Source: Thiobacillus sp.
GTDB lineage: Bacteria; Pseudomonadota; Gammaproteobacteria; Burkholderiales; Thiobacillaceae
DNA length: 64,000 nucleotides
Direction: 5' to 3'
Assembly (NCBI GenBank): GCA_011391285.1
Contig: JAABQU010000233.1
Span: forward strand, 1 to 64,000
Under the pieces are notes generated by a model. It saw nothing but the letters and a program-made list of their open reading frames with translations, had not been told where the DNA came from and made no database searches. How positions within the stretch are numbered: position 1 is the first letter of the stretch; each line of letters begins with the position of its first letter. Positions 18,663 to 29,200 of the stretch are shown here, in pieces. Made by a program: the position numbers and the translations under genes.

Positions 18663-19565
18663 ATGATTATGCGGTGGATGACAGCGTGGGTTCTGCTTGT
18701 TTTTTCAGCAAGCGCATGGGCGGTTTCGCCCTATATTCAAGGTGATTCCGTCGCGGGAGGCAATGTGCAGGCCGCGGCGACGGCGGTCGAGAGCAAGCTC
18801 AAAGATGGTGGCTTCAAGGTGGTCGGCAAGTACTTCCCCAAGGCGCTGGCGGGTTATGGGGTGGTGATCGCCACCGACGACGCCATGCTTGCAGAGGTGG
18901 GCTCGGTAGGCGGCTATGCCGTGATGGGTGCCGCCATTCGCGTGGGGGTGAAGGCGGACGGCAGCGTGGCGTACACCAATCCCGATTACTGGTACCGTGC
19001 CTATTTCCGCAAGAATTTCGACAAGAAGGAAGAAGCGGTCAAGGCGCTGCAGGGGCGCTTGCAGAAAACGCTGGGTGCGGGCAAGGGGCAGGGCGGTGAC
19101 GAGGAGGCAGCCAACCTGTCCAATTACCGCTACATGATCGGGATGGAGCGCCTCGATTCATACAAGAACAAGTTGGCCGAGCATGGCAGTTTTGACGATG
19201 CGCTGAAGACGGTGCGCGACAATCTCGCCAAGGGCACGGGAAAAACGGCCAAAGTCTATGAAATCGTAATGCCCAATCGCAAGCTCGCCGTGTTCGGGGT
19301 CGCGATGAACGACAGTGGCAACAGCGACGGCGAATGGATCAGCAAAATCGAAATGCAGAACAACGTTGCAGGCCTGCCCTACGAGATCTACGTGATCGAC
19401 AAGGAGGTAGGTGCCCCGCACGGCCGATTCCGCATTGCGCTGGCCTTTCCTGACGTAGGGATGGGTCAATTCATGCGAATTTCATCACTGCCGAATGTCA
19501 TTATCGAGACCATGAGTGCCGTTGCGGGCGCGCAAAAGAAGTCCAGTGGGGACGAATGGCAGTAG
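18663..19565 (+). CDS. exported protein of unknown function
   Basis: A 300-residue protein with a signal peptide (about 1-20, ending SAWAV) and no cysteine or metal motif after it. The first part (SPYIQGDSVAGGNVQAAATA, then VESKLKDGGFKVVGKYFP) resembles small ligand-binding or DUF302-like folds, but I do not recognise the family. A good ribosome site (AGGAG) lies five to six bases before the ATG; a second ATG two codons later is possible. The gene has its own terminator and lies between rubredoxin and pilG. Confidence 0.7.
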   Translation: MIMRWMTAWVLLVFSASAWAVSPYIQGDSVAGGNVQAAATAVESKLKDGGFKVVGKYFPKALAGYGVVIATDDAMLAEVGSVGGYAVMGAAIRVGVKADGSVAYTNPDYWYRAYFRKNFDKKEEAVKALQGRLQKTLGAGKGQGGDEEAANLSNYRYMIGMERLDSYKNKLAEHGSFDDALKTVRDNLAKGTGKTAKVYEIVMPNRKLAVFGVAMNDSGNSDGEWISKIEMQNNVAGLPYEIYVIDKEVGAPHGRFRIALAFPDVGMGQFMRISSLPNVIIETMSAVAGAQKKSSGDEWQ

Positions 19566-19583
19566 ACCGGGTTTGTTTGGGTT

Positions 19584-19615
19584 AAAAGGGGGCGCCGTTT
19601 GTGGCGCCCCTTTTT
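19584..19615 (+). terminator. rho-independent terminator after the exported protein gene
   Basis: GGGGCGCC stem paired with GGCGCCCC across a six-base loop, followed by five T and preceded by four A. It separates the upstream gene from the pil operon. Confidence 0.92.
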
Positions 19616-19750
19616 GTTGGGCGCCTGTTTGCGCGGTGCGCGATAGCCGTTGCAAACGCTAAAGAAGCCGCAAACGCAGCCGTAATGGTAAGCACAAAGG
19701 GAAAGTGGCGTGTGCTGCTCACCCGGATTCTGGCGGAGAAGCGTGTGGAC

Positions 19751-20137
19751 ATGGAAGCATTGAAAGGCGTCAAGGTGATGGTCATCGACGACAGCAACAC
19801 CATACGGCGCAGTGCAGAAATATTTCTGAATCAGGCCGGTTGCGAGGTCATTCTGGCGCAGGACGGATTCGATGCGCTGTCGAAGATCACTGACCATGAG
19901 CCGGATGTGGTGTTCGTCGACATCATGATGCCTCGACTCGACGGCTATCAGACCTGTTCGCTCATCAAGCGCAATGCCAAATATCGCACCACGCCGGTGA
20001 TCATGCTGTCGTCCAAGGATGGCCTGTTCGACCGGGCACGCGGCCGCATGGTGGGGTCGGACCAGTATCTGACCAAGCCTTTTACCAAAGATACCTTGCT
20101 GACCGCGGTGCGCGAGCACGCGTGCGCAGACGCTTAA
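19751..20137 (+). CDS. pilG: twitching-motility response regulator PilG
   Basis: Single-domain CheY-like receiver of 128 residues. The acidic pair is at V-I-D-D (11-14), the phospho-acceptor is D57 in VVFVDIMMPRLDGYQ, and the conserved lysine is in YLTKPFTKD. In Pil-Chp systems PilG acts downstream of the kinase to promote pilus extension. It is the first gene of the pilGHIJ-chpA cluster. The GTG at 19745, six bases after GGAG, is an equally plausible start adding two residues; the frame is open further upstream but without support. Confidence 0.92.
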   Translation: MEALKGVKVMVIDDSNTIRRSAEIFLNQAGCEVILAQDGFDALSKITDHEPDVVFVDIMMPRLDGYQTCSLIKRNAKYRTTPVIMLSSKDGLFDRARGRMVGSDQYLTKPFTKDTLLTAVREHACADA

Positions 20138-20161
20138 GTTTTTTACGAAGGAGCATTAGTT

Positions 20162-20527
20162 ATGGCAATCAGCCGAATTCTGGTCGTGGATGATTCCCCC
20201 ACCGAGCGTTTTTTCCTGTCCGAGTTGCTGGTCAAGAACGGTTACCTGGTCAGCATGGCTGAAAGCGGCGAGGAAGCCGTTGCGCAGGCCAAGCAGACAT
20301 TGCCCGATCTGATCGTGATGGACGTCGTGATGCCCGGCATGAATGGCTATCAGGCAACGCGCATGATCACGAAGGAAGACGCGACCAAGCATATCCCGGT
20401 GATCATGTGCACCACCAAGGGCCAGGAAACCGACAAGGTGTGGGGCATGCGGCAGGGCGCGAAAGCCTACCTGGTGAAGCCGGTGAAGCCGGAAGACCTG
20501 CTGAAGCAAATCAAGGCGCTGGGCTGA
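20162..20527 (+). CDS. pilH: twitching-motility response regulator PilH
   Basis: Second single-domain receiver (121 residues): VVDDSPTE at the acidic pocket, D54 in LIVMDVVMPGMNGYQ, and the lysine in YLVKPVKPEDLLK. PilH is thought to oppose PilG, favouring retraction or draining phosphate from the kinase. The ribosome site AAGGAG is well placed. It is 24 bases after pilG and 10 before pilI. Confidence 0.94.
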   Translation: MAISRILVVDDSPTERFFLSELLVKNGYLVSMAESGEEAVAQAKQTLPDLIVMDVVMPGMNGYQATRMITKEDATKHIPVIMCTTKGQETDKVWGMRQGAKAYLVKPVKPEDLLKQIKALG

Positions 20528-20537
20528 GCAGAACGAC

Positions 20538-21059
20538 ATGGCCAAGAAATTCAATCTTCGCGAATTTCAAACCACGCTTTCGCTGCAGCTGCAGGCTGCG
20601 GCAAGTCGCGACAACACCGGATCCCGTCTGGGTTTCCGCGTCGGCGATGTGAATTGGCTGGTGAGCCTGTCCGATACCGAGGAAGTGATCCCGGTCCCGC
20701 ACATCGTCAAGGTGCCCGGCTCGCGTCGCTGGTTTCGCGGCGTCACCAACATTCGCGGCAACCTGTTTGCGGTCAGCGATTTCTCCGACTTCATGGGGCA
20801 GGGTGTCACGCCGGACCACGCCGATTGCCGTTTGCTGATTCCGCACCATGATTTTGGAGTGAACGCGGCCCTGCTGGTGCGCAATACGCTGGGGCTCAAG
20901 AACGTCAACCATTTCGCGTTGCGCAGCGAAGCTGCAGCGCATCCGTGGATTGCGCGCCAATACGCGGACGATGCGGGAACCGGCTGGTGTGACATGGATT
21001 TCGGACAGTTGCTTGGCGATACCGAATTTCTCAAGGTTGAAGCGCAGTTTGGCAACTAA
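20538..21059 (+). CDS. pilI: CheW-like adaptor PilI
   Basis: A 173-residue CheW-domain scaffold linking the chemoreceptor PilJ to the ChpA kinase. The CheW signature is seen in [39 protein letters not shown] and [13 protein letters not shown]. It is 10 bases after pilH, in the usual Pil-Chp order. Confidence 0.93.
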   Translation: MAKKFNLREFQTTLSLQLQAAASRDNTGSRLGFRVGDVNWLVSLSDTEEVIPVPHIVKVPGSRRWFRGVTNIRGNLFAVSDFSDFMGQGVTPDHADCRLLIPHHDFGVNAALLVRNTLGLKNVNHFALRSEAAAHPWIARQYADDAGTGWCDMDFGQLLGDTEFLKVEAQFGN

Positions 21060-21112
21060 TTGAACGTAGACAACAGGGCGCTTGGGCGCCGATGAGTGAA
21101 GGGATTGCTGCA

Positions 21113-23233
21113 ATGAATAACGCGACGACAATGGGTGGCTTCAAGGGGCTGGCTGGCCGCATCACGCAAAAGGTCACGGGCAGATCCGGCGGTGAACATA
21201 CCGCCATGATCATGCAGAAGGTTCGAAAGCTGGCTGACAAGGAGGCGGGCAAGGTCCCGCTGATCGGCAACCTCCCCGTCGAAAAGCAATATCTCTACAC
21301 GGGCGGTACCCTGATCGTCTCGCTTTTGCTGGCGGCAGGCTTCACCGTCTACGGTCTGGTCCAGCTGAATAATAAAGCGGGTTATGAGGCCCGCTCGGGC
21401 GATCTGAAAGTGCTGTCGCAGCGGCTGCCGCTGACCGCCCAGCAGTCCGTGCTGGGTAACACCGAGGCCTTCAAGAGGCTGGCCGAAGGCAAGGCGTCTT
21501 TTGAGCAGACGCTTAAAGGGCTGACCGAAGGCGATAGCGATGTGCCTGCCACCGGTGGCGCGGCCGCGGACTCGCTCGCAAAAATTACGGAACAATGGAA
21601 GCGTTCCGAGCCGCAGGTCAATCAGATACTGTCGCAGCAAAAGAACCTGGTCGCGCTGAACGAAAACGTCAAACGCATTAACGCCCTGAGTACCGATCTG
21701 CAGGAGGTGGCCGAACAGCTCGCCAGCCAACTGGTCGATTCCGGCGGGGCTATCCGCGAGGTGTCGCGCGCCAACCACCTGGTGATGCTGAGCCAGCGCC
21801 TGCCGAAAAACGCCAACCTCCTGTTGTCGGCCGACCTGATCGACCCGGAAGTGGTGCTGCAGTTGGAAAAGGATACGACCTCGTTCCGCGACACGGTGCA
21901 GGCGCTGATGGTCGGTTCGGCCAGCAGCAATGAAGACAGCCTGATGACCCTGGAAGACCTGGGCGGAAACATGGGCGACATGGTGGAAGCAGTGGGCGAG
22001 GTGCTTGCCAACACGCAGCCGCTGCTGCAGTCCAAGGCGGCGGCGAACAGCCTGTTCGTCAGCAGCGATGCCCTGTTGAAGGATACCGAGCAGCTGTCGC
22101 AGGACTACCAGTCGGTGGGGGGCACGGGTTATCTGCTGGCCGCCCTGTTCGCGTTGCTGGCGGTGGGCTCGCTGGTGCTGCTGGGTCTGGTCAACATCAA
22201 TGAAACCAAAACGCGGGCGCGCAAGAGCGAAGAGGAAAACAGCCGCAACCAGGAAGCCATTCTGCGTCTGATGGACGAACTGGGCGAACTGGCCGAAGGC
22301 AACCTCGCCATCAACGCCAGCGTGACCGAGGACATTACCGGTGCGGTGGCCGACTCGATCAACTACACGGTTGAAGAGTTGCGAAGCCTGGTGCGCGGAA
22401 TTAACAACGCCACGGTGCAGATGGATCAGGCAGCCAGTGTGGCAGGCCAGGTGTCCGACACGCTGCAAGAGGCGGCGCGCCGCCAGACCGATGAAATTGA
22501 AACGACCTCGGTCGCTGTTGTTCGACTCGCGCAGTCGGTGCAACAGGTTTCGGGCAACGCCGCCGAGTCAGCCAAGGTGGCCGAACAATCCCTGGCGGCC
22601 GCAGAAAAAGGCCAGCAGGCAGTGGCAAACGCCATCGCCAGCATGAACACCCTGCGCGAGCAGATCCAGGAGACCTCGAAGCGAATCAAGCGACTCGGTG
22701 AGTCGTCGCAGGAGATTGGCGAAATCGTTGAACTGATTTCGGACATTACCGAGCAGACCAACGTGCTGGCGCTCAACGCGGCCATTCAGGCAGCGTCCGC
22801 AGGTGAAGCCGGACGAGGCTTCTCGGTGGTGGCGGAAGAAGTGCAGCGACTGGCGGAACGTTCGGCCGATGCGACCAAGCAGATTGCAGCGATCGTGAAG
22901 ACCATTCAGTCGGACACCCACGATACCGTGGCGGCTATGGAAATCTCCACTCAGGGCGTGGTCGAGGGCGCCAAGCTGTCGGATGCGGCAGGCCAGACGC
23001 TGGCGGAGATCGGCAGCGTGTCGAAAACGCTGGCTGAACTGATCGCCGACATTTCTGCAGCCACCCAGAACCAGGCTGAGTCGACCGCGCTCGTTGCTGA
23101 AACCATGCAGGACATCAAGGCGATTTCGGCGCAGACCAGTACCGGTACCCAGCAGACGGCCGACTCGATTGGCGGCATGAAGCAACTGGCGCAAGACCTC
23201 AAGAACTCGGTTGCGGGCTTCAAGCTCGCCTGA
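21113..23233 (+). CDS. pilJ: methyl-accepting chemoreceptor PilJ
   Basis: Membrane chemoreceptor of the pilus chemosensory system. It has a first membrane segment (about 60-85), a large PilJ-type periplasmic domain, a second membrane segment (about 345-365, rich in Leu/Val), and a cytoplasmic signalling domain with the highly conserved hairpin tip around [20 protein letters not shown]. The ATG at 21113 is preceded by GAAGGGA; the ATG at 21092 would add seven residues but lacks a ribosome site. It is 62 bases upstream of chpA. Confidence 0.94.
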   Translation: MNNATTMGGFKGLAGRITQKVTGRSGGEHTAMIMQKVRKLADKEAGKVPLIGNLPVEKQYLYTGGTLIVSLLLAAGFTVYGLVQLNNKAGYEARSGDLKVLSQRLPLTAQQSVLGNTEAFKRLAEGKASFEQTLKGLTEGDSDVPATGGAAADSLAKITEQWKRSEPQVNQILSQQKNLVALNENVKRINALSTDLQEVAEQLASQLVDSGGAIREVSRANHLVMLSQRLPKNANLLLSADLIDPEVVLQLEKDTTSFRDTVQALMVGSASSNEDSLMTLEDLGGNMGDMVEAVGEVLANTQPLLQSKAAANSLFVSSDALLKDTEQLSQDYQSVGGTGYLLAALFALLAVGSLVLLGLVNINETKTRARKSEEENSRNQEAILRLMDELGELAEGNLAINASVTEDITGAVADSINYTVEELRSLVRGINNATVQMDQAASVAGQVSDTLQEAARRQTDEIETTSVAVVRLAQSVQQVSGNAAESAKVAEQSLAAAEKGQQAVANAIASMNTLREQIQETSKRIKRLGESSQEIGEIVELISDITEQTNVLALNAAIQAASAGEAGRGFSVVAEEVQRLAERSADATKQIAAIVKTIQSDTHDTVAAMEISTQGVVEGAKLSDAAGQTLAEIGSVSKTLAELIADISAATQNQAESTALVAETMQDIKAISAQTSTGTQQTADSIGGMKQLAQDLKNSVAGFKLA

Positions 23234-23295
23234 TCTGACCGGCGGCAACGGAATATGGTCACGGCCACTGCAATCAACTTTGGGAACTACACACC

Positions 23296-26200
23296 ATGAG
23301 CGCCTTACTCGATTACGATACCGGCCCGTTGAACTGGGTGCGCGGAGACATCGATACCGCCCTTCAGGCGTCCCTGGGGCGCATTCAGGCCTACAGCGTC
23401 GACGCCGATCTGATCAATGCCCTGAAGCTGGCGCGCGACGACGCCCACCAGGCCACCGGTGCACTGCGCATGGTGGGGCTGGAAGGCGCGGCCACGCTGG
23501 CGGGCACGATTGAATCCTGTCTGGCTGACATCAGCGAAAGCCGCCTGGAGGCGAGTGACGAATTCTTGCGCGCACTCAGAAATGCCATTGAGGGCCTGCA
23601 GCGCTGGGTCAAGGATTTGGCTGACGGCCGGGGCAGCGGCGAACTGGCGCTGTTTCCGCTCTACAAGCGCCTGCGCGAACTGCAGGGTGCCGAGCGGGTA
23701 TTCGAAGGCGAATTGTTTTTCCCTGATCTGCGCTCGCGGATGCAGGGCAAGCCGCTTGGCTCGGGAATGACGCAGGAGGCGCTGGCAGCTGAAGTCAAAG
23801 CCACGCGTGCCCAGTTTCAGCGTGGTCTGCTGGCTTTCTTGCGCAACGTCGAGGCGGACCAGGGGCTGCAACGCATGCGCGACGCACTGGCTTCAATCGA
23901 GCGCATCGCGCCGTCGCAGGCCTCGCAAACCTTCTGGTGGGCCTGCGTCGGCTTTATCGACAGCCTGATTGCACGCGGCGTCGAGGCTGATTTCCACGTC
24001 AAGCAACTGCTCGCCCGCGTCGATCTGCAGATGCGGCGTCTGATGGAAGGCTCGCCGCAGGTCGCCGAACGGCTGCTGCGCGACGCCCTGTTCTTTGTGG
24101 CGAAAAGCGAGGCCATGGATGGCCGCGCCGCAGAAGTGCGTTCGACCATGGGACTGGATCGCTATCTACCGGGTCGCGGCATGCTCGACCCCGAGGCCCT
24201 GGCGCGCATGCGTCCCGTGCTGGATGCGCTGCAATCCGGACTCAAGGCCGCCCGCGAGAGCTGGCATGCCTACGTCGAAGGCGATGCCGCGCAACTGGAG
24301 CCGTTTCAGGTCCAGTTGGCGCGCATGCAGCCGCAGGCACAGATACTCGAAAGCAGCGGCTTGCTGCCCCTGCTGGACGAACTCGGCGCGGCTTCGCTTG
24401 CCACTGCCGGGCGCGAAGGCGAAGCGCGTGAACAGGTGAATCTTGAAGTGGCTTCCACCCTGTTGATGTTGCAGAACGGCGTTGAACAGGAAGATGTCCT
24501 GCATGCCGATTTCGCCGCTCGCGCAGAAAGCCAGCAGGAACGGCTGCGTGCCCTGATCGAAGGCCGCGAGATGCCGGCCAGTGCAGTCGAAACTGCCAGC
24601 CAGCGTGAAGCCGAGCGCGACATGCTGGTGCATATGGCGCAGGAGGTCGGACAGAACCTGAGACAGATGGAAGAGGCGCTGGACGCCTTCTTCCGCGACC
24701 CCGACGAACGCGAGGCGCTGGGCAGTCTGCCTTCCCTGGCGCAGCAGGCGCAGGGCGCATTGACCATGCTCGAATTGCCCGACGCCGCCAGCTTGCTGGC
24801 CGCGGCGACCGCGGCAGCGCAGCCGTTCGCCAGTGAAGGTCATCCCGACGAGGCGACCCAGACGCGCCTGGCCGATGCTTTCTCCAGTCTTGGGCTGTTT
24901 ATCGAGTCCTATTGCGCAGGGCGTGCCGATGCCGCCACCATGCTGCGACCGGCCCTGATCGAGTTCGGGGTGATCGACGCGGATAGTGTCGATGAAGGCG
25001 GGCTGGGTGACACGGTCGAGGCCGGTTTGCCGGGCCGCAAAGCCGAGGTGCAGGCGGACTACCTTGAGTGGCGGGATCAACCCGACGACGCGACAAAAAA
25101 AAAATTCCTTGATGCCCTGAACGAACTCGGTCGCGACGCCGAACTGATCGACGACGCCACCCTGAAACAGCAGACGCGTGCGGCTCTCGAGGCCAGCCGC
25201 GACGCGGCCGAGGCGCCGCTGACGCTCGACGCCGACATTGCGACCCTGACGGGCCTGGCCTTGCCCGAACGGCCCGCTCCTGAAATCCAGACGATGGCGC
25301 AGGAAACGGCCGAGTCGGCTGTTGGCGAAGCAGCCGTTTCAACGTCCTTTGATCTGATGGAAGAGCCGCTGGAGTTCGCGGCGCCGGTTGAGTTCGACGC
25401 GTCTGCCGCCGATGCGCTGATCGAGTTCGAGCCTTCATTTGCACCTCCTCAAGCTGAACCAAGCGAAACGGCTGACCAGCCTGCCGTGGCGCGCTCGCCT
25501 GAAGTACCGGCTGACGCGCCTGCCGAAGACGGGTATCCGGTGGTGATCCCGGAAGGGGTCGAACCGGAATTGCTGGAGATCTTCCTGGAAGAAGCCACCG
25601 AAGTGCTGGCGACCATGGGCGAGGCCAGCAATGCATGCCAGAGCAATCCAGACGACCAGGAGGCCATGACGGTCATCCGTCGTGCATTCCATACGCTGAA
25701 GGGCAGTGGCCGCATGGTCGGTCTGACCGACCTGGGCGAAGCAGCATGGCGCCATGAGCAGTTGTTCAACAGTTGGCTGGCCGAGAGCAAGCCAGCCAGC
25801 AGTGATTTGCTGCAACTGGTCGGACGTTCCCGCGGGGTGTTCCAGGATTGGGTGAATGCGCTGCAGGCCAATGACTCCGTGACGCTGCCGGTACCCGCAT
25901 TGCTGGCGGCAGTCGACCGTGTGGCGCAGGGACAGCCGCTGGATGCGTCTGAAATCGTGGGGACGACCCAGGATGAGGCGGCCATCGAGGCGATTGAGCC
26001 CGAAGTGGAAGCCGAATGGCAGCCGTTGCCGGGCACCGAAGTCGAGACCGTCTCCGAAGAGATCGATCTTGCACCCGCAATCGAATTTGAAGCACTTGCC
26101 GAAGGCGAAGACGAACCCATCACCTTCTCCGCATTGGAAATGGATGAGTCGGAGACCCTTGACGCGGCGCCGGCCCAGGACGCGGTTGCGGAATTCGCGC

Positions 26201-29200
26201 ACGAGGCGCCGGCCCAGGACGCGGTTGCGGAATTCGCGCACGAGGCGCCGGCGCTGGACGTGGGTGCCGTCATTGAATACGCGGCGGCGCCGGCGCCTGC
26301 CGAAGCCGAAGAGCCCGTTGCCCTGAATGACGTGGAGGCGCCGCATGCCGAAGCGCCGGCCGAGCCGAGCGAGGCCGACGAGATTTGCATTGGTCCGGTC
26401 TGCCTGTCCCCCGGCCTCTACGAGATTTTCATGACCGAAGCGCACCAGCGCCTGGCGGTTCTGCAGGAGGAGTCCGAGCGCCACGCCGAAGTTGCCCACA
26501 GTCCCGTCAGCGAGCACGCGCGCCGCGCCGTGCATACGCTGGGTGGTATTGCGGGCACGGCGGGCATTGCCGCCCTGTCCGAACTGTCGCATGCGTTGGA
26601 GCAGTACTGGAACCGCTTTGTGCAGGCGCCGCTGCCCGTGTCGCATGTATTGCTGGTGCAGGATACGGTCGCGCGTCTGCACGACATGATCGCAACCATC
26701 GAAAATGGTCATTTGCCCGAAGCGGGCAATGATCTGATTGCGACCCTGGGCGAACTGGAAGACGAACAGGCCGTGCCGATGGCCGAACCTGTTCCGCCGC
26801 CGGTGGAGACCATTCAGGATGAAGCGATCATGCCGTCAATGGTTTCCACTGACGACATGCTTGCCGAGGTCGCCGGTGGCAGCGAGCCCGCCGAAATCGC
26901 CGAGGATAACTGGGTGCACGGCCTGCCGGACATCAGTGCACTGGTGTCCGAGGTCAAGCCGGCCACACCGGCTCCGGTGTTCGATCGGCGCGAAGTGGCC
27001 GATGAAATCGATGAGCAGTTGCTGCCGATATTCCTCGACGAAGCGGAAACGCTAGTGCCGGAGACCAGCGCGCAACTGCGTGCCTGGATTGCCGCGCCGA
27101 GCGAGGCGGCTGCATGCGACGCGCTGCGCCGCAATCTGCATACCATCAAGGGCAGCGCACGCATGGTTGGCGCGATGCGCCTGGGCGAACTGACCCACGT
27201 GATGGAATCACGGGTGATCGCGGTGATCGAGGGTCATCTGGCTCCGAGTGGCGAGGTCTTCCATAAACTGGAAGACCAATTCGACCACCTGGTCGAAGCG
27301 GTGGAGCGCCTGAAGCGTGGCGACCTCGCGCCGATCGAAGATGAAGCGACTGCGCCGCTGGAAGCACCGGTCGAACCGGTCCTGCGTCAGGACGAGATCA
27401 AGCCTTCTCTGCACGCCGCAGTTGCCGAATCGCTGGCGCCTGCGCAGCCGGTTACACGCGAAAACAATGCCCTGACCCTGCGGGTGCGTGCCGACTGGGT
27501 CGACCGCATGGTCAACCAGGCCGGCGAAGTGGCGATTGCGCGTTCACGGATCGAAAGCGAAGTCTTCGCCTTCAAGCGTCACGTCACCGAACTGTCGGAA
27601 GCCCTGATGCGCCTGCGCGGCCACATCCGCGAAGTCGAAATCCAGGCCGAATCCCAGATGCAGGCCACCTTCCTGAGTCAGGGGGCTGTCGACGAATTCG
27701 ATCCACTGGAGTTCGACCGCTTCACCCGCTTCCAGGAAGTCACCCGCTTCCTGGCGGAAAGCGTGAACGACATTTCAACCGTGCAGCACATCCTGCTGGC
27801 GCGCCTGGGCGAGGCTGACGCCGCGCTGATCCAGCAGACACGCCTTAACCGCGAACTGCAGCAGGGCCTGCTGCGGGTCCGCATGGTGCCGCTGAACTCG
27901 GTGTCCGAGCGGCTGTATCGCACGGTACGTCAGACGGCGCGCGATGTGGACAAGCGCGCCCAGCTGGATATTCAGGGCGGCGAACTGGAAATTGACCGCT
28001 CGGTGCTGGAAAAAGTGACTGCGCCGCTCGAACACCTGCTGCGCAACGCCCTGGCGCATGGCATCGAATCACCCGAGGAACGTCGCGCGGCTGGCAAGAC
28101 CGAGTTTGGCGAAATCGTGCTTACGGCACGCCAGTCCGGCAACGAAATGATGCTGACCGTGAAGGACGACGGCGCTGGTCTCAACTACGCACGCATTCGC
28201 GAAAAAGCCGAAGCCAACGGGCTGCTGCTGCCTGGCACCGAGCCGACCGAAACCCTGCTGGCGCAGATGATCTTTGCTGCAGGCTTCTCCACCGCCGAAA
28301 CGGTCAGCCAGGTGTCCGGTCGCGGTGTAGGCATGGATGTGGTCAAGAGCGAGATCTCCGCGCTGGGCGGACGCATCGATATCAGTTCGGTACCCGGGGC
28401 CGGCACCCGCTTCGATATCTATCTGCCGCTGACGCTGGCGATGACGCAGGCGGTGATGGTCCAGGCCGCCAAGCACGACTACGCCCTGCCGACGCCGCTG
28501 GTGCAACAGGTGCTGGAACTCAAGCCGGTTGAGCTTGAAAAGGCCATGATGTCCGGCGAAGTGGAGTGGCGCGGTGCGCGTTATCCCTTCTCCTATCTGC
28601 CGCATCTGCTGGGCGATACCGAAGCCGTGCACGAAGTGCAGCGCTACAACCCGGTGGTGCTGCTGCAAAGCGGTACCAGCCAGGCCGCCGTGCTGGTGGA
28701 CCTGATCGAAGGCACGCGCGAAATCGTGGTCAAGAACATCGGACCGCAGATGGCACGCATTACCGGCGTGGTCGGTGCCACCGTGCGCGGCGACGGGCGC
28801 GTGATCCTGATCCTCAACCCGGTACCGCTGGCACTGCGCTGGGCCAGCCAGCCGCGCAGCGCCATGGAACGCACGGCGCCCGCCGAAGCACTTGAAGTCA
28901 GCGCAGCCCTGCAGCCGCCGATGGTGCTGGTGGTGGACGATTCGCTTACCGTGCGCAAGATCACCACCCGCCTGCTGACTCGCGAAGGTTTCCGCGTGGA
29001 CAGCGCGAAGGATGGCGTCGATGCGCTGGAAAAAATGCACGATCTGATCCCGGACGTGGTGTTGCTCGACGTCGAAATGCCGCGCATGGACGGCTTCGAA
29101 CTGGCCCGCGTGATGCGCAGGGACGCACGCCTGAAGTCGGTGCCGATCATCATGATCACCTCGCGTACGGCGGACAAGCACCGCAATCTCGCGATGGAAA

